From DB1 sp049323655 (GTDB lineage: Bacteria > Desulfobacterota > Desulfobulbia > Desulfobulbales > SURF-16), in the NCBI GenBank assembly GCA_049323655.1, contig JBMONO010000020.1:23859-87858 (forward strand): a stretch of DNA of 64,000 nt. Direction: 5' to 3'. Of this stretch, positions 8,627 through 16,530 are shown piece by piece (positions within the stretch are counted from its first letter, which is position 1; every line of letters starts with the position of its first letter). The notes under the pieces were generated by a model. The model was not told the origin of the DNA. It made no database searches and worked only from the letters and a program-made list of their open reading frames with translations. The translations under genes were made by a program, and so were the position numbers.

Positions 8627-9367
8627 TCAGGTCAATCGAGCCTTGTTGCGGATGATGGTAATAAAATTTTCAAAAAATTGCTCGAACTGTCGCGCCATTT
8701 CATGGTGGCGGCTGGTCGCCTCGGCCAGGATGAGGCGGGGGTTGATGTTCTTGTCCGGCAGCGACTGCAGCCAGTCCGCGTCTTCCCGCAGCCAGTCGGT
8801 CACGTCGGCCGGGTGGGCGGCATGGTTGTCGAACTGGACGCCGATGATGTGCGGCCGGTCCTCCAGGGTAAAGGCCTCCACCTGGCATTCCCTGGATGTC
8901 GCCAGGATGTGAAAATGGCGCGGCACCGGGGGCAGCACCGCCTGACCATGCCACTTGAACAGGGGGAAATGGCTGGCGATGCCGGCAAAGATCGGATGGC
9001 GACGACCGTTGCCGGTCAGGAGTCCTTCGGTGAAGCCGATGCTGTGGCAGAAATTGGGGCCGATCCGGGCGCCGAGGGCGTCGGCAAGGAGCTGATGGCC
9101 GAGACAGATGCCGAGGCACGGCTTGCCGGTGGCGAGCCAGTTGCGGATCGCCGCCTTTTCCTCGCGCAGAAAGGGGTACTGCGCTTCCTGATCGACATTG
9201 GGGCCGCCGCCCAGGATGATGAGCCCGTCGTAAAAGGTGAAATCCGGGATGGGGTCCTGCCAGACCCGGACCAGCCTGGCCTCCACCCCACAGCGGGCAA
9301 TGGCTGTTTGCAGGAATTTTCCCGGGCCTTCCCAGGAAACATGCTGGAAGATGGCGAGTTTTGTCAT
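8627..9367 (-). CDS. Class I glutamine amidotransferase-like protein
   Basis: A 246-residue stand-alone class I GATase-fold protein, resembling the GMP-synthase amidotransferase domain. It has the nucleophile elbow GKPCLGICLGHQLLADALGA with the expected cysteine. The usual downstream catalytic FHPE is replaced by VQFDNHAAHP, so the His-Glu pair is shifted or missing and normal glutaminase activity is uncertain. The C-terminal extension is helical. It sits between the amtB-torF pair and the unknown genes before nifV, all leftward; glutamine chemistry fits a nitrogen-regulated cluster, but the substrate is unknown. The short downstream spacer contains a run of nine G. Confidence 0.8.
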   Translation of the reverse strand: MTKLAIFQHVSWEGPGKFLQTAIARCGVEARLVRVWQDPIPDFTFYDGLIILGGGPNVDQEAQYPFLREEKAAIRNWLATGKPCLGICLGHQLLADALGARIGPNFCHSIGFTEGLLTGNGRRHPIFAGIASHFPLFKWHGQAVLPPVPRHFHILATSRECQVEAFTLEDRPHIIGVQFDNHAAHPADVTDWLREDADWLQSLPDKNINPRLILAEATSRHHEMARQFEQFFENFITIIRNKARLT

Positions 9368-9455
9368 GGCGGTCGGATAGATCGGCTGGAAAATGGCGCG
9401 CAGAACGGAGAGGGAGACCGCCTGCGCGCCTGGTGGCGGCGCTGGGGGCGTCGGT

Positions 9456-10256
9456 TTAGAAAGACATGCTCAAGGTCACGCCGCCGTAAACGAAATCGCT
9501 GTCCTTGCCGTTGGCGCTGCCCGCCTCGATGACATCCTTGGCGTCGCTGGTCAGCGGGAAGGAGTAGGAAAGCATCGGGGTGACGGAGAAGTAGTCGGTC
9601 ACCGGGAAAGTCATGGAGGCGGAGATCACGCCGTCGTGAAAGGCGCTGTAGGCGTCGGACGGATCATCCGGGTCGGCCATGGTGTCCTCGTCGTCGATGG
9701 CGTAGTAGCCGACTTTTGCCCCGAGATCGAGAGCAAGCTGTTCGGTGACGGCAAAGGAGTGGGAAACGCCGAGCGACAGATACCAGCCCGGCGCCGCGTC
9801 ATAGTCCCGGTAAATGGTCAGCGAGGGAGACAGCAGGGTTTTCAGCGTCGCACTGGCATAGACCTCCTGGGTGTCCTGCACCCCGTCCACGGCATAGTAG
9901 ATGTAACCGACGCCGTAATCGGCAAAGGAGCAGGAGTTGCCCCAGGAGAGGGTCATGTCCGTTTCGTTCCAGCTGCTCGATCCCTCGTCGACACCGCCGA
10001 GGAACTCATGCTCGTCGGTGTCGAGGTTGCCCCAGAGGTTAAAGCCGAAGCCTTTGTAGGCAACGGTCATGGAGGGCTGCAGGACGATGCTGTCCTTGCT
10101 GAACTCAAAACCGCGCCAGACGTATTTGGTGAGGGCCGCGACACTGAGATCGGCGGTGGGTTTCTCTTCTTCCGCCAGGGCGGCGGAGGCGAAAAGAGGG
10201 CTGACTGCCAGGCCGAGAAGGGCGATGCTGCCGAGGGTGCGGATACTCTTTCTCAT
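9456..10256 (-). CDS. TorF-family putative outer-membrane porin
   Basis: A 266-residue product with a cleavable signal peptide (MRKSIRTLGSIALLGLAVSP...ASAALAEEE) followed by alternating beta-strand segments, aromatic girdles and a C-terminal SMSF phenylalanine end, as in outer-membrane beta-barrels. The opening TADLSVAALTKYVWRGFEFS fits the TorF family (TIGR02001), whose members are often found beside ammonium transporter genes. The ATG at 10256 follows CAAGGAGAAAG. It lies 97 bp after amtB and was probably acquired as the outer-membrane counterpart of the same uptake route; that pairing is inference. Confidence 0.8.
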   Translation of the reverse strand: MRKSIRTLGSIALLGLAVSPLFASAALAEEEKPTADLSVAALTKYVWRGFEFSKDSIVLQPSMTVAYKGFGFNLWGNLDTDEHEFLGGVDEGSSSWNETDMTLSWGNSCSFADYGVGYIYYAVDGVQDTQEVYASATLKTLLSPSLTIYRDYDAAPGWYLSLGVSHSFAVTEQLALDLGAKVGYYAIDDEDTMADPDDPSDAYSAFHDGVISASMTFPVTDYFSVTPMLSYSFPLTSDAKDVIEAGSANGKDSDFVYGGVTLSMSF

Positions 10257-10290
10257 TTTCTTTCTCCTTGAAAGATGGATTGGTTGCGGA

Positions 10291-10320
10291 GCCCCGGCCC
10301 GTCGTTGGTAGGCCGGGGGC
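10291..10320. repeat. GC-rich hairpin between amtB and the porin gene
   Basis: CCCCGGCC (10292-10299) pairs with GGCCGGGG (10311-10318) around an 11-nt loop. No T-run follows on either strand, so it more likely marks RNA processing or partial attenuation than full termination. Confidence 0.5.
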
Positions 10321-10352
10321 TTCATGCGGCCCGGATGGGCGACCGCTGCGTG

Positions 10353-11750
10353 TTAATATCTGTATGCTGACTCACCGTGGCTTGATGTGTCAAGCCCCTG
10401 GCGTTCCTCTTCCTCGGTTACCCGCAGGCCGATGACCATGTCCACCAGCTTGTAGGCGATGACCGAGACCACCGCGGACCAGACGATGGTGGTGCCGACG
10501 CCCCAGAGCTGACTGATGACCTGGCCGCTGGTGGAAAAGGCGGCTGCGCTGTTTGTTACATAGTCATAGACCCCGACGCCGCCCAGGGCGGGATTGGCGA
10601 AGATGCCGGTGAGCACTGCGCCGAGGATGCCGCCGACCCCGTGTACGCCGAAGACGTCGAGGGCGTCGTCGGCGCCGAGCATCCGTTTGAGGCCGTTAAC
10701 GCCCCAGAGGCAGAGCATGCCGGCGATGAGCCCGATGACCAGGGCGCCGCCGATGCCGACAAAGCCGCAGGCCGGGGTGATTGCCACCAGACCGGCCACT
10801 GCACCAGAGGCGGCGCCGAGCATGGACGGCTTGCCCTTGAGTACCCATTCCAGGAAGAGCCAGGCGAGGGCGGCGGCCGCCGTGGCAGTCATGGTGTTGC
10901 CGAACGCCAGCGCGGCGAGCCCGGTGGCCTCGAGATTGGAGCCGGCATTGAAGCCGAACCAGCCAACCCAGAGGAGAGAAGCGCCGATCATGGTCATGGT
11001 AAGGCTGTGCGGGGCCATGGACTCCTTGCCGTAGCCAACCCGTTTGCCGACCATGAAGGCGCCGATCAGACCGGCGATGGCGGCGTTGATATGAACCACG
11101 GTGCCGCCGGCAAAATCAAGGGCCCCTTTCTGAAAGAGGAAACCGGCGGTGGCGGCTGCCCTGGCTCCTGCCTCGGCGTCGGTATACGCGTCGGGGCCGG
11201 CCCAGAACCAGACCATATGGGCCGCCGGCAGGTAGGAGAAGGTGAACCAGAGGACGATAAAGGCCAGCACCGCTGAGAACTTCATCCGCTCGGCAAAGGC
11301 GCCGAGGATGAGGGCCGGGGTGATGGCGGCAAAGGTCGCCTGGAAGAAGATGTAGACATATTCCGGGATGACGACGCCCTTGCTGAAGGTGGCCGCCACC
11401 GAATCAATGGTCACACCTTTGAGGAACATCTTGCTCAACCCGCCGAAAAAGGCGTTGCCCTCGGTGAAGGCGATGCTGTAGCCGTAGATCACCCACAGCA
11501 CGATGCAGAGGCAGAAGACGGTAAAGACCTGCATGAGCAGGGAAAGCATGTTTTTGGTGCGCACCAGGCCGCCATAAAAAAGGGCAAGCCCGGGAATGGT
11601 CATCAGGGATACCAGCACGGTGGCGACGATCATCCAGGCGGTGTCGCCCTTGTCGGGCACCGGGACATCGGCGGCGAAGACGGTGCCGGCGAAAGCGGCG
11701 AACAGGAGCGCCGCGGCGAGAACGGAAAGGGGTAAAAGTGGTTTTTTCAT
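10353..11750 (-). CDS. amtB: Ammonium transporter
   Basis: Inner-membrane trimeric ammonium channel of the Amt/Mep/Rh family. The 465-residue protein has a cleavable signal peptide (MKKPLLPLSVLAAALLF...VFAAD) and about eleven membrane helices. Family marks are FYGGLVRTKNMLS near the N-terminus and the twin pore histidines in FAGGTVVHINAAIAG and FGVHGVGGILGA. The C-terminal tail (LRVTEEEERQGLDTSSHGE) is the cytoplasmic region through which PII blocks the channel. It follows glnK by 45 bp in the conserved glnK-amtB order, so GlnK is its expected regulator. Confidence 0.97.
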   Translation of the reverse strand: MKKPLLPLSVLAAALLFAAFAGTVFAADVPVPDKGDTAWMIVATVLVSLMTIPGLALFYGGLVRTKNMLSLLMQVFTVFCLCIVLWVIYGYSIAFTEGNAFFGGLSKMFLKGVTIDSVAATFSKGVVIPEYVYIFFQATFAAITPALILGAFAERMKFSAVLAFIVLWFTFSYLPAAHMVWFWAGPDAYTDAEAGARAAATAGFLFQKGALDFAGGTVVHINAAIAGLIGAFMVGKRVGYGKESMAPHSLTMTMIGASLLWVGWFGFNAGSNLEATGLAALAFGNTMTATAAAALAWLFLEWVLKGKPSMLGAASGAVAGLVAITPACGFVGIGGALVIGLIAGMLCLWGVNGLKRMLGADDALDVFGVHGVGGILGAVLTGIFANPALGGVGVYDYVTNSAAAFSTSGQVISQLWGVGTTIVWSAVVSVIAYKLVDMVIGLRVTEEEERQGLDTSSHGESAYRY

Positions 11751-11795
11751 GATAGGTCACCAGTGATAAAGTGGATTGATCGGTGTTTGGCTGAC

Positions 11796-12134
11796 TCAGA
11801 TGGCGTCATTGTCTTTTTCGCCCGTCCTGATGCGGCAGACGGACTCGACCGGCATGACGAAGATCTTGCCGTCGCCGATCTTGCCGGTTTTCGCGGTCTT
11901 GATGATGGTGTCCGTTACCTCGGCGACCCGCTCGGACTGGCAGACGATTTCCACCTTGACCTTGGGGATGAAATCCACCACATACTCGGCGCCGCGATAA
12001 ATTTCCTTGTGGCCCTTCTGACGGCCGAACCCCTTGACCTCGGTGACGGTCATCCCGTGGACGCCGAGGTCGTGCAGGGCCTCTTTCAGCTCGTCAAGTT
12101 TGAATGGTTTGATGATCGCTTCTATTTTTTTCAT
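11796..12134 (-). CDS. glnK: PII signal transduction protein
   Basis: A 112-residue trimeric PII protein that senses 2-oxoglutarate and ATP/ADP and blocks AmtB when nitrogen is plentiful. It shows the T-loop KGHKEIYRGAEYVVDF with Tyr51, the uridylylation site in proteobacterial PII, and the second signature KIGDGKIFVMPVESVCRIRTGE. Linkage to amtB supports GlnK rather than GlnB. Upstream there is a probable sigma-54 promoter, consistent with control by nitrogen limitation. AGGAGGAAA precedes the ATG. Confidence 0.95.
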   Translation of the reverse strand: MKKIEAIIKPFKLDELKEALHDLGVHGMTVTEVKGFGRQKGHKEIYRGAEYVVDFIPKVKVEIVCQSERVAEVTDTIIKTAKTGKIGDGKIFVMPVESVCRIRTGEKDNDAI

Positions 12135-12185
12135 GGCATTTCCTCCTTACAGGTGCCGTGGGTTGCTGTGTTGCTGTTGTGAGAT

Positions 12186-12200
12186 GCCAGTAGTGTGCCA
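12186..12200 (-). promoter_or_regulatory. Probable sigma-54 promoter of glnK-amtB
   Basis: On the minus strand the sequence is TGGCAC-N5-TGGC, which keeps the -24 GG and -12 GC and differs from the TTGC consensus by one base. It lies about 52 bp before the glnK start, a suitable leader length. The match is weaker than the nifH promoter. Confidence 0.6.
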
Positions 12201-12618
12201 TTGTTGATCGTTTGGGAAATTTTGTTTCTAGAATATTGATTTTGAAAGAAAAACTTTGCGACTCGACTTGCCGTGTTCGCGCTGATATCATCATTTTGTT
12301 ACAATAGTGTAATTTTAATTTATTTCAATTGTTCAAAATTGTCGTTTCTGGCGGGATTGGCCTTTGGGGCTGACGGCAATCCGCTGTCGTGCCCGGTTTC
12401 GTCCGCTTTCGTTCCGTCAAGACGGGAGTGGCGGCCGGCAGCGACTGCTGCGGCGATTTGTTTTACAAAAATGTAAAAAGAGAGGAGGGGGTGGGGGGCT
12501 GCGGGAACCAGTGTCTGCCCACCTTCCTGGGTTAAAAATGAGCGTTGGTGATAAAAAGTTCACCGGCCGGGAGAGCCGGGGCATTGAGGGAGTTGCAGCA
12601 GGGTGCGATTGTCGATAA
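12201..12618. other. Intergenic region with no gene seen
   Basis: An AT-rich half (12201-12350) precedes a GC-rich half. It contains a dyad TTTTACAAAAATGTAAAA at 12461-12478 that could be an operator. I see no convincing gene; short open frames here lack ribosome sites and recognisable sequence. Confidence 0.5.
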
Positions 12619-12728
12619 CAACAGAATTCGCTGACCTCGGCGGGACGGCAGACCCGCAAGCGCTCATCAACGGGGAAGCCCCGCAGGCGTCGGCAGCCTG
12701 TGGCCGATCCGGTCGGCGAATTCTGTTG
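12619..12728. repeat. Multi-branched inverted-repeat element (MITE or structured RNA)
   Basis: The outer arms at 12619-12636 and 12711-12728 are 18 bp long with a single mismatch (CAACAGAATTCGCTGACC on the left). Inside, TCGGC (12637-12641) pairs with GCCGA (12703-12707), and the enclosed sequence holds three small hairpins: GGG/CCC near 12642-12655, CGGGG-AAG-CCCCG at 12671-12683 and CAGGC/GCCTG at 12684-12700. The fold is cloverleaf-like. It lies 82 bp from the distal (trailer) end of the CRISPR array. I cannot assign it to a known RNA family; alternatives are a miniature inverted-repeat transposon or an RNA stopping array transcription. Confidence 0.6.
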
Positions 12729-12810
12729 ACAGGATTTTACCGCTGGAACGAGGGCAAGTCAAATGATTGCTGAATGCCCATCGCGCAACACTGTATGGGG
12801 CATCGGGATC

Positions 12811-15800
12811 GCTTCAATGAGGCCGGGGCATTTCTGCCCCGGAAAACGCCGAGCCGGAGCGGCGAGCATCTCGGCATCATGGACGGGCTTCAATGAGGCC
12901 GGGGCATTTCTGCCCCGGAAAACGCTGGTCAACGCAAAATATGCTTTGAAATCGCAGTACTGGCTTCAATGAGGCCGGGGCATTTCTGCCCCGGAAAACA
13001 CCGCGTCTGCGCCGCCCTGGGCGTGCGCCTGGTGGCGCTTCAATGAGGCCGGGGCATTTCTGCCCCGGAAAACCCAGCCCGGCGCCAGCACCTGGCCGGG
13101 GACCAGCCGGCTTCAATGAGGCCGGGGCATTTCTGCCCCGGAAAACAGGGAGGTGTGGTTTTGCGGGGTGGAGCAGTCCGGGCTTCAATGAGGCCGGGGC
13201 ATTTCTGCCCCGGAAAACCCTCGTATCCAGGGCCGGTCTTGCAGCACTCCTCGATGCTTCAATGAGGCCGGGGCATTTCTGCCCCGGAAAACATCTGTCC
13301 GGCCTGGCTGATTATGCCACGGCCCGCACGCTTCAATGAGGCCGGGGCATTTCTGCCCCGGAAAACCTCTGATGTGTCCGATGCCATTGTCGCCGCTCTG
13401 GGGGGCTTCAATGAGGCCGGGGCATTTCTGCCCCGGAAAACTATGGCCTGGGCGACATCGGTGGCGCGGCTGGCGAAGCTTCAATGAGGCCGGGGCATTT
13501 CTGCCCCGGAAAACTCGAAGGATGATGTCGCAACGGCCTCGGAGGAGCAGCTTCAATGAGGCCGGGGCATTTCTGCCCCGGAAAACTGGTTCTAAATTGC
13601 AGCTCCTGCTGTTGCAGGTCAAGGCTTCAATGAGGCCGGGGCATTTCTGCCCCGGAAAACAGACGGTGACAGTCTCCGGTGAAGGGGCGTGGTCATGCTT
13701 CAATGAGGCCGGGGCATTTCTGCCCCGGAAAACGGCCTTCGGTTCCGCATCGGAGAAGATCGAGCGGCTGCTTCAATGAGGCCGGGGCATTTCTGCCCCG
13801 GAAAACACGCCAAGGGTAACCTGACGCCGGATTTGAAACGATGCTTCAATGAGGCCGGGGCATTTCTGCCCCGGAAAACGCCGCACGAGTTCATGCGACA
13901 CGGCCCGATTGACGAGCTTCAATGAGGCCGGGGCATTTCTGCCCCGGAAAACACCGATCGGCAGCACCNNNNNNNNNNNNNNNNNNNNNNNNNNNNNNNN
14001 NNNNNNNNNNNNNNNNNNNNNNNNNNNNNNNNNNNNNNNNNNNNNNNNNNNNNNNNNNNNNNNNNNNNAGAGCCTGATCACGTCGCTTCAATGAGGCCGG
14101 GGCATTTCTGCCCCGGAAAACCCCATGAAATCCTTTGCCGTGCGGCGGCAAGGACATGCTTCAATGAGGCCGGGGCATTTCTGCCCCGGAAAACGTTCTC
14201 CCGCGCCCGTCAGCCGTGGTTTTTTTACGCCCGCTTCAATGAGGCCGGGGCATTTCTGCCCCGGAAAACCTACAAGGATGGTTCGCCGGTTGTCTCAGCG
14301 GCCGCTTCAATGAGGCCGGGGCATTTCTGCCCCGGAAAACGCCGGGGAGGGTGTGCGCCACGACAGCGTAGCGTTGCTTCAATGAGGCCGGGGCATTTCT
14401 GCCCCGGAAAACGCAGTGTATGACTTTCGACCAGATCATGAAATCCTTCCCGCTTCAATGAGGCCGGGGCATTTCTGCCCCGGAAAACGACATGCCGGCG
14501 CGGCTCCCGGCGGCCAGGAAGGAAGCTTCAATGAGGCCGGGGCATTTCTGCCCCGGAAAACCGGCGGTGAGAGATAGCACCTCATGGCCGTCGCCGACGC
14601 TTCAATGAGGCCGGGGCATTTCTGCCCCGGAAAACTAGAAGCCCTATTCTTTTCGAGAGTGCTTCTGTAATTGCTTCAATGAGGCCGGGGCATTTCTGCC
14701 CCGGAAAACGCCGTCCCTGGCCGAACTGAAAGGAGGCGGCATGAGGCTTCAATGAGGCCGGGGCATTTCTGCCCCGGAAAACATGTGAGCGGAGGGGGAA
14801 TGGATGAAAGAGATCAAGCTTCAATGAGGCCGGGGCATTTCTGCCCCGGAAAACTGCATATTTTTCCTCGTTATTCTTGCAAACAACCGGCTTCAATGAG
14901 GCCGGGGCATTTCTGCCCCGGAAAACGCAGATCGGGGCGCGCATCCGCGAGGACCAAAAGCCGCTTCAATGAGGCCGGGGCATTTCTGCCCCGGAAAACT
15001 GGTGTTGCTGCTGGGGTCTTGCAGGCGTTGCGTGGCTTCAATGAGGCCGGGGCATTTCTGCCCCGGAAAACGTCTGATCTCGCGGCAGACCGGCGGGGCG
15101 AAGGCGATGCTTCAATGAGGCCGGGGCATTTCTGCCCCGGAAAACAGGGTCAACCTACCACTACATTTTTGCGTTATTGGTGGCTTCAATGAGGCCGGGG
15201 CATTTCTGCCCCGGAAAACCTGGATGTCTCGGTGATCGATGTCGACGAGGCGGTGGAGCTTCAATGAGGCCGGGGCATTTCTGCCCCGGAAAACGACTCC
15301 TGCAGGCCGCGTCCATGTCCCGGACGAAGTGCTTCAATGAGGCCGGGGCATTTCTGCCCCGGAAAACTTCTCTAGCTCGTTTTTCCACGCCATCATCCTG
15401 GAGAGCTTCAATGAGGCCGGGGCATTTCTGCCCCGGAAAACTATTTGGACGTTTCACGGCAAGACTGGGCTGCCATAGCTTCAATGAGGCCGGGGCATTT
15501 CTGCCCCGGAAAACCTCCCGCGACCGGTTGCGGCTGCCCATGCCGAACCAGCTTCAATGAGGCCGGGGCATTTCTGCCCCGGAAAACGCCGGATGCACCT
15601 TGCCGGGCTTGCCGGCCTCGCAGATGCTTCAATGAGGCCGGGGCATTTCTGCCCCGGAAAACGATGGTGCGCAACGGCTGACAAAGGAGACCGGCATGGC
15701 TTCAATGAGGCCGGGGCATTTCTGCCCCGGAAAACAGCTGGTCAACGGTGACCGGTTCGCCGATCCCCGGGCTTCAATGAGGCCGGGGCATTTCTGCCCC

Positions 15801-16026
15801 GGAAAACCAAATAGGCGCCATCTTCATTCTTGCGGTAATAGGTGGCTTCAATGAGGCCGGGGCATTTCTGCCCCGGAAAACACCTCGGAGACGCGGCAAT
15901 AGACTGGCTCCGCCAGGCTTCAATGAGGCCGGGGCATTTCTGCCCCGGAAAACTCCTCTCGTCGCTCTGCCGGTACACCTCGCCATGATGCTTCAATGAG
16001 GCCGGGGCATTTCTGCCCCGGAAAAC
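12811..16026 (-). CRISPR. Type I-G CRISPR array, 43 visible repeats
   Basis: 43 copies of a 37-nt repeat alternate with spacers of 34-39 nt (period 71-76 bp). As read on the plus strand each repeat begins GCTTCAATGAGG, ends CCCCGGAAAAC and carries a 7-bp stem CCGGGGC/GCCCCGG. Read on the minus strand it ends in ATTGAAGC, close to the ATTGAAAC 3' ends of other type I repeats, so crRNA is probably transcribed leftward from a leader at 16027-16227 next to cas2. All copies appear identical. Sixteen repeats lie left and 27 right of a 100-N gap, so the true count is unknown. Several spacers contain a Shine-Dalgarno plus ATG (for example 14710-14745, 14783-14817, 15663-15698), as expected for pieces of phage or plasmid genes. 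Confidence 0.98.
13969..14068. other. Assembly gap of 100 N inside the CRISPR array
   Basis: Exactly 100 N interrupt a spacer after repeat 16 (13916-13952). This is a conventional scaffold-gap length, so the missing sequence may be longer or shorter and additional repeat-spacer units are likely lost. Confidence 0.98.
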
Positions 16027-16227
16027 CGCCCCGTGGCGGGGCCGTGCAGTGCGTGGTGTGCCGGGCATGGTTGCGATAGCTTCATTATAGCAGAGCGCCC
16101 CGGCAGGGAACAGCCGATCATCGTCTTTTCCTGCAAAAAAATATGTCGTGTTATCAAAGAGCTGGGCGGTGACGAGCGCTGCCCGGCCATTGCGCGTTAC
16201 CGGAGCGCTCGATTCCCGTCGGCGCAG
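16027..16227 (-). promoter_or_regulatory. CRISPR leader with -10 box
   Basis: The 201 bp between the cas2 stop and the nearest repeat is the expected leader for an array transcribed leftward. On the minus strand it contains a perfect TATAAT at 16089-16084, about 57 bp before the first repeat; the matching -35 is poor. New spacers should be added at the 16026 side. Confidence 0.65.
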
Positions 16228-16530
16228 TCAGACAATGACCGGCAGGCGTTCCGGCGGCCGGTAGGCAATGCCGATACTGACGACCGCCGGTGCCGCTCCG
16301 CCTGTCGCCGGGCCGAGATCGATGATCAGCACATGATCTTCAGCGGTATTGACGATGTCCCGCACCGTCGCCTCCAGGCTCACCAGTCGTCGTCTGCTCA
16401 GACGGCAGTGAAAGACCGAGAGTTGCAGCCATTCGCCGTAACCGCGCATGGCTCGGTAAAGCCGCCGCCAGCGGCGGGGTTCGCGGATGTCGTAACTGAT
16501 GAGATAGAACCGTTCGTCCTTTGCCTTCAT
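16228..16530 (-). CDS. cas2: CRISPR adaptation protein Cas2
   Basis: Structural partner of Cas1 in spacer integration. The 100-residue product starts MKAKDERFYLISYDIREPRR, with the ferredoxin-like first strand and conserved Asp (SYDI) of Cas2, and continues with WRRLYRAMRGYGEWLQLSVF, matching the usual R..R..K/R..G....S.F pattern. The length is typical. Its ATG overlaps the stop of the cas4-cas1 gene by 4 bp. It is the last cas gene, next to the leader. Confidence 0.95.
   Translation of the reverse strand: MKAKDERFYLISYDIREPRRWRRLYRAMRGYGEWLQLSVFHCRLSRRRLVSLEATVRDIVNTAEDHVLIIDLGPATGGAAPAVVSIGIAYRPPERLPVIV

Noticed and set aside
15146..15844. Two spacers (15146-15182 and 15808-15844) with similar right halves, suggesting a shared target family
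   Set aside because: Alignment needs a gap and several mismatches over 20 nt, and their translations do not agree; chance similarity is more likely.
12763..16068. Many open frames with repeated peptides such as RGRNAPASLK or MRPGHFCPGK
   Set aside because: They are translations of the CRISPR repeat and change with each spacer; not proteins.
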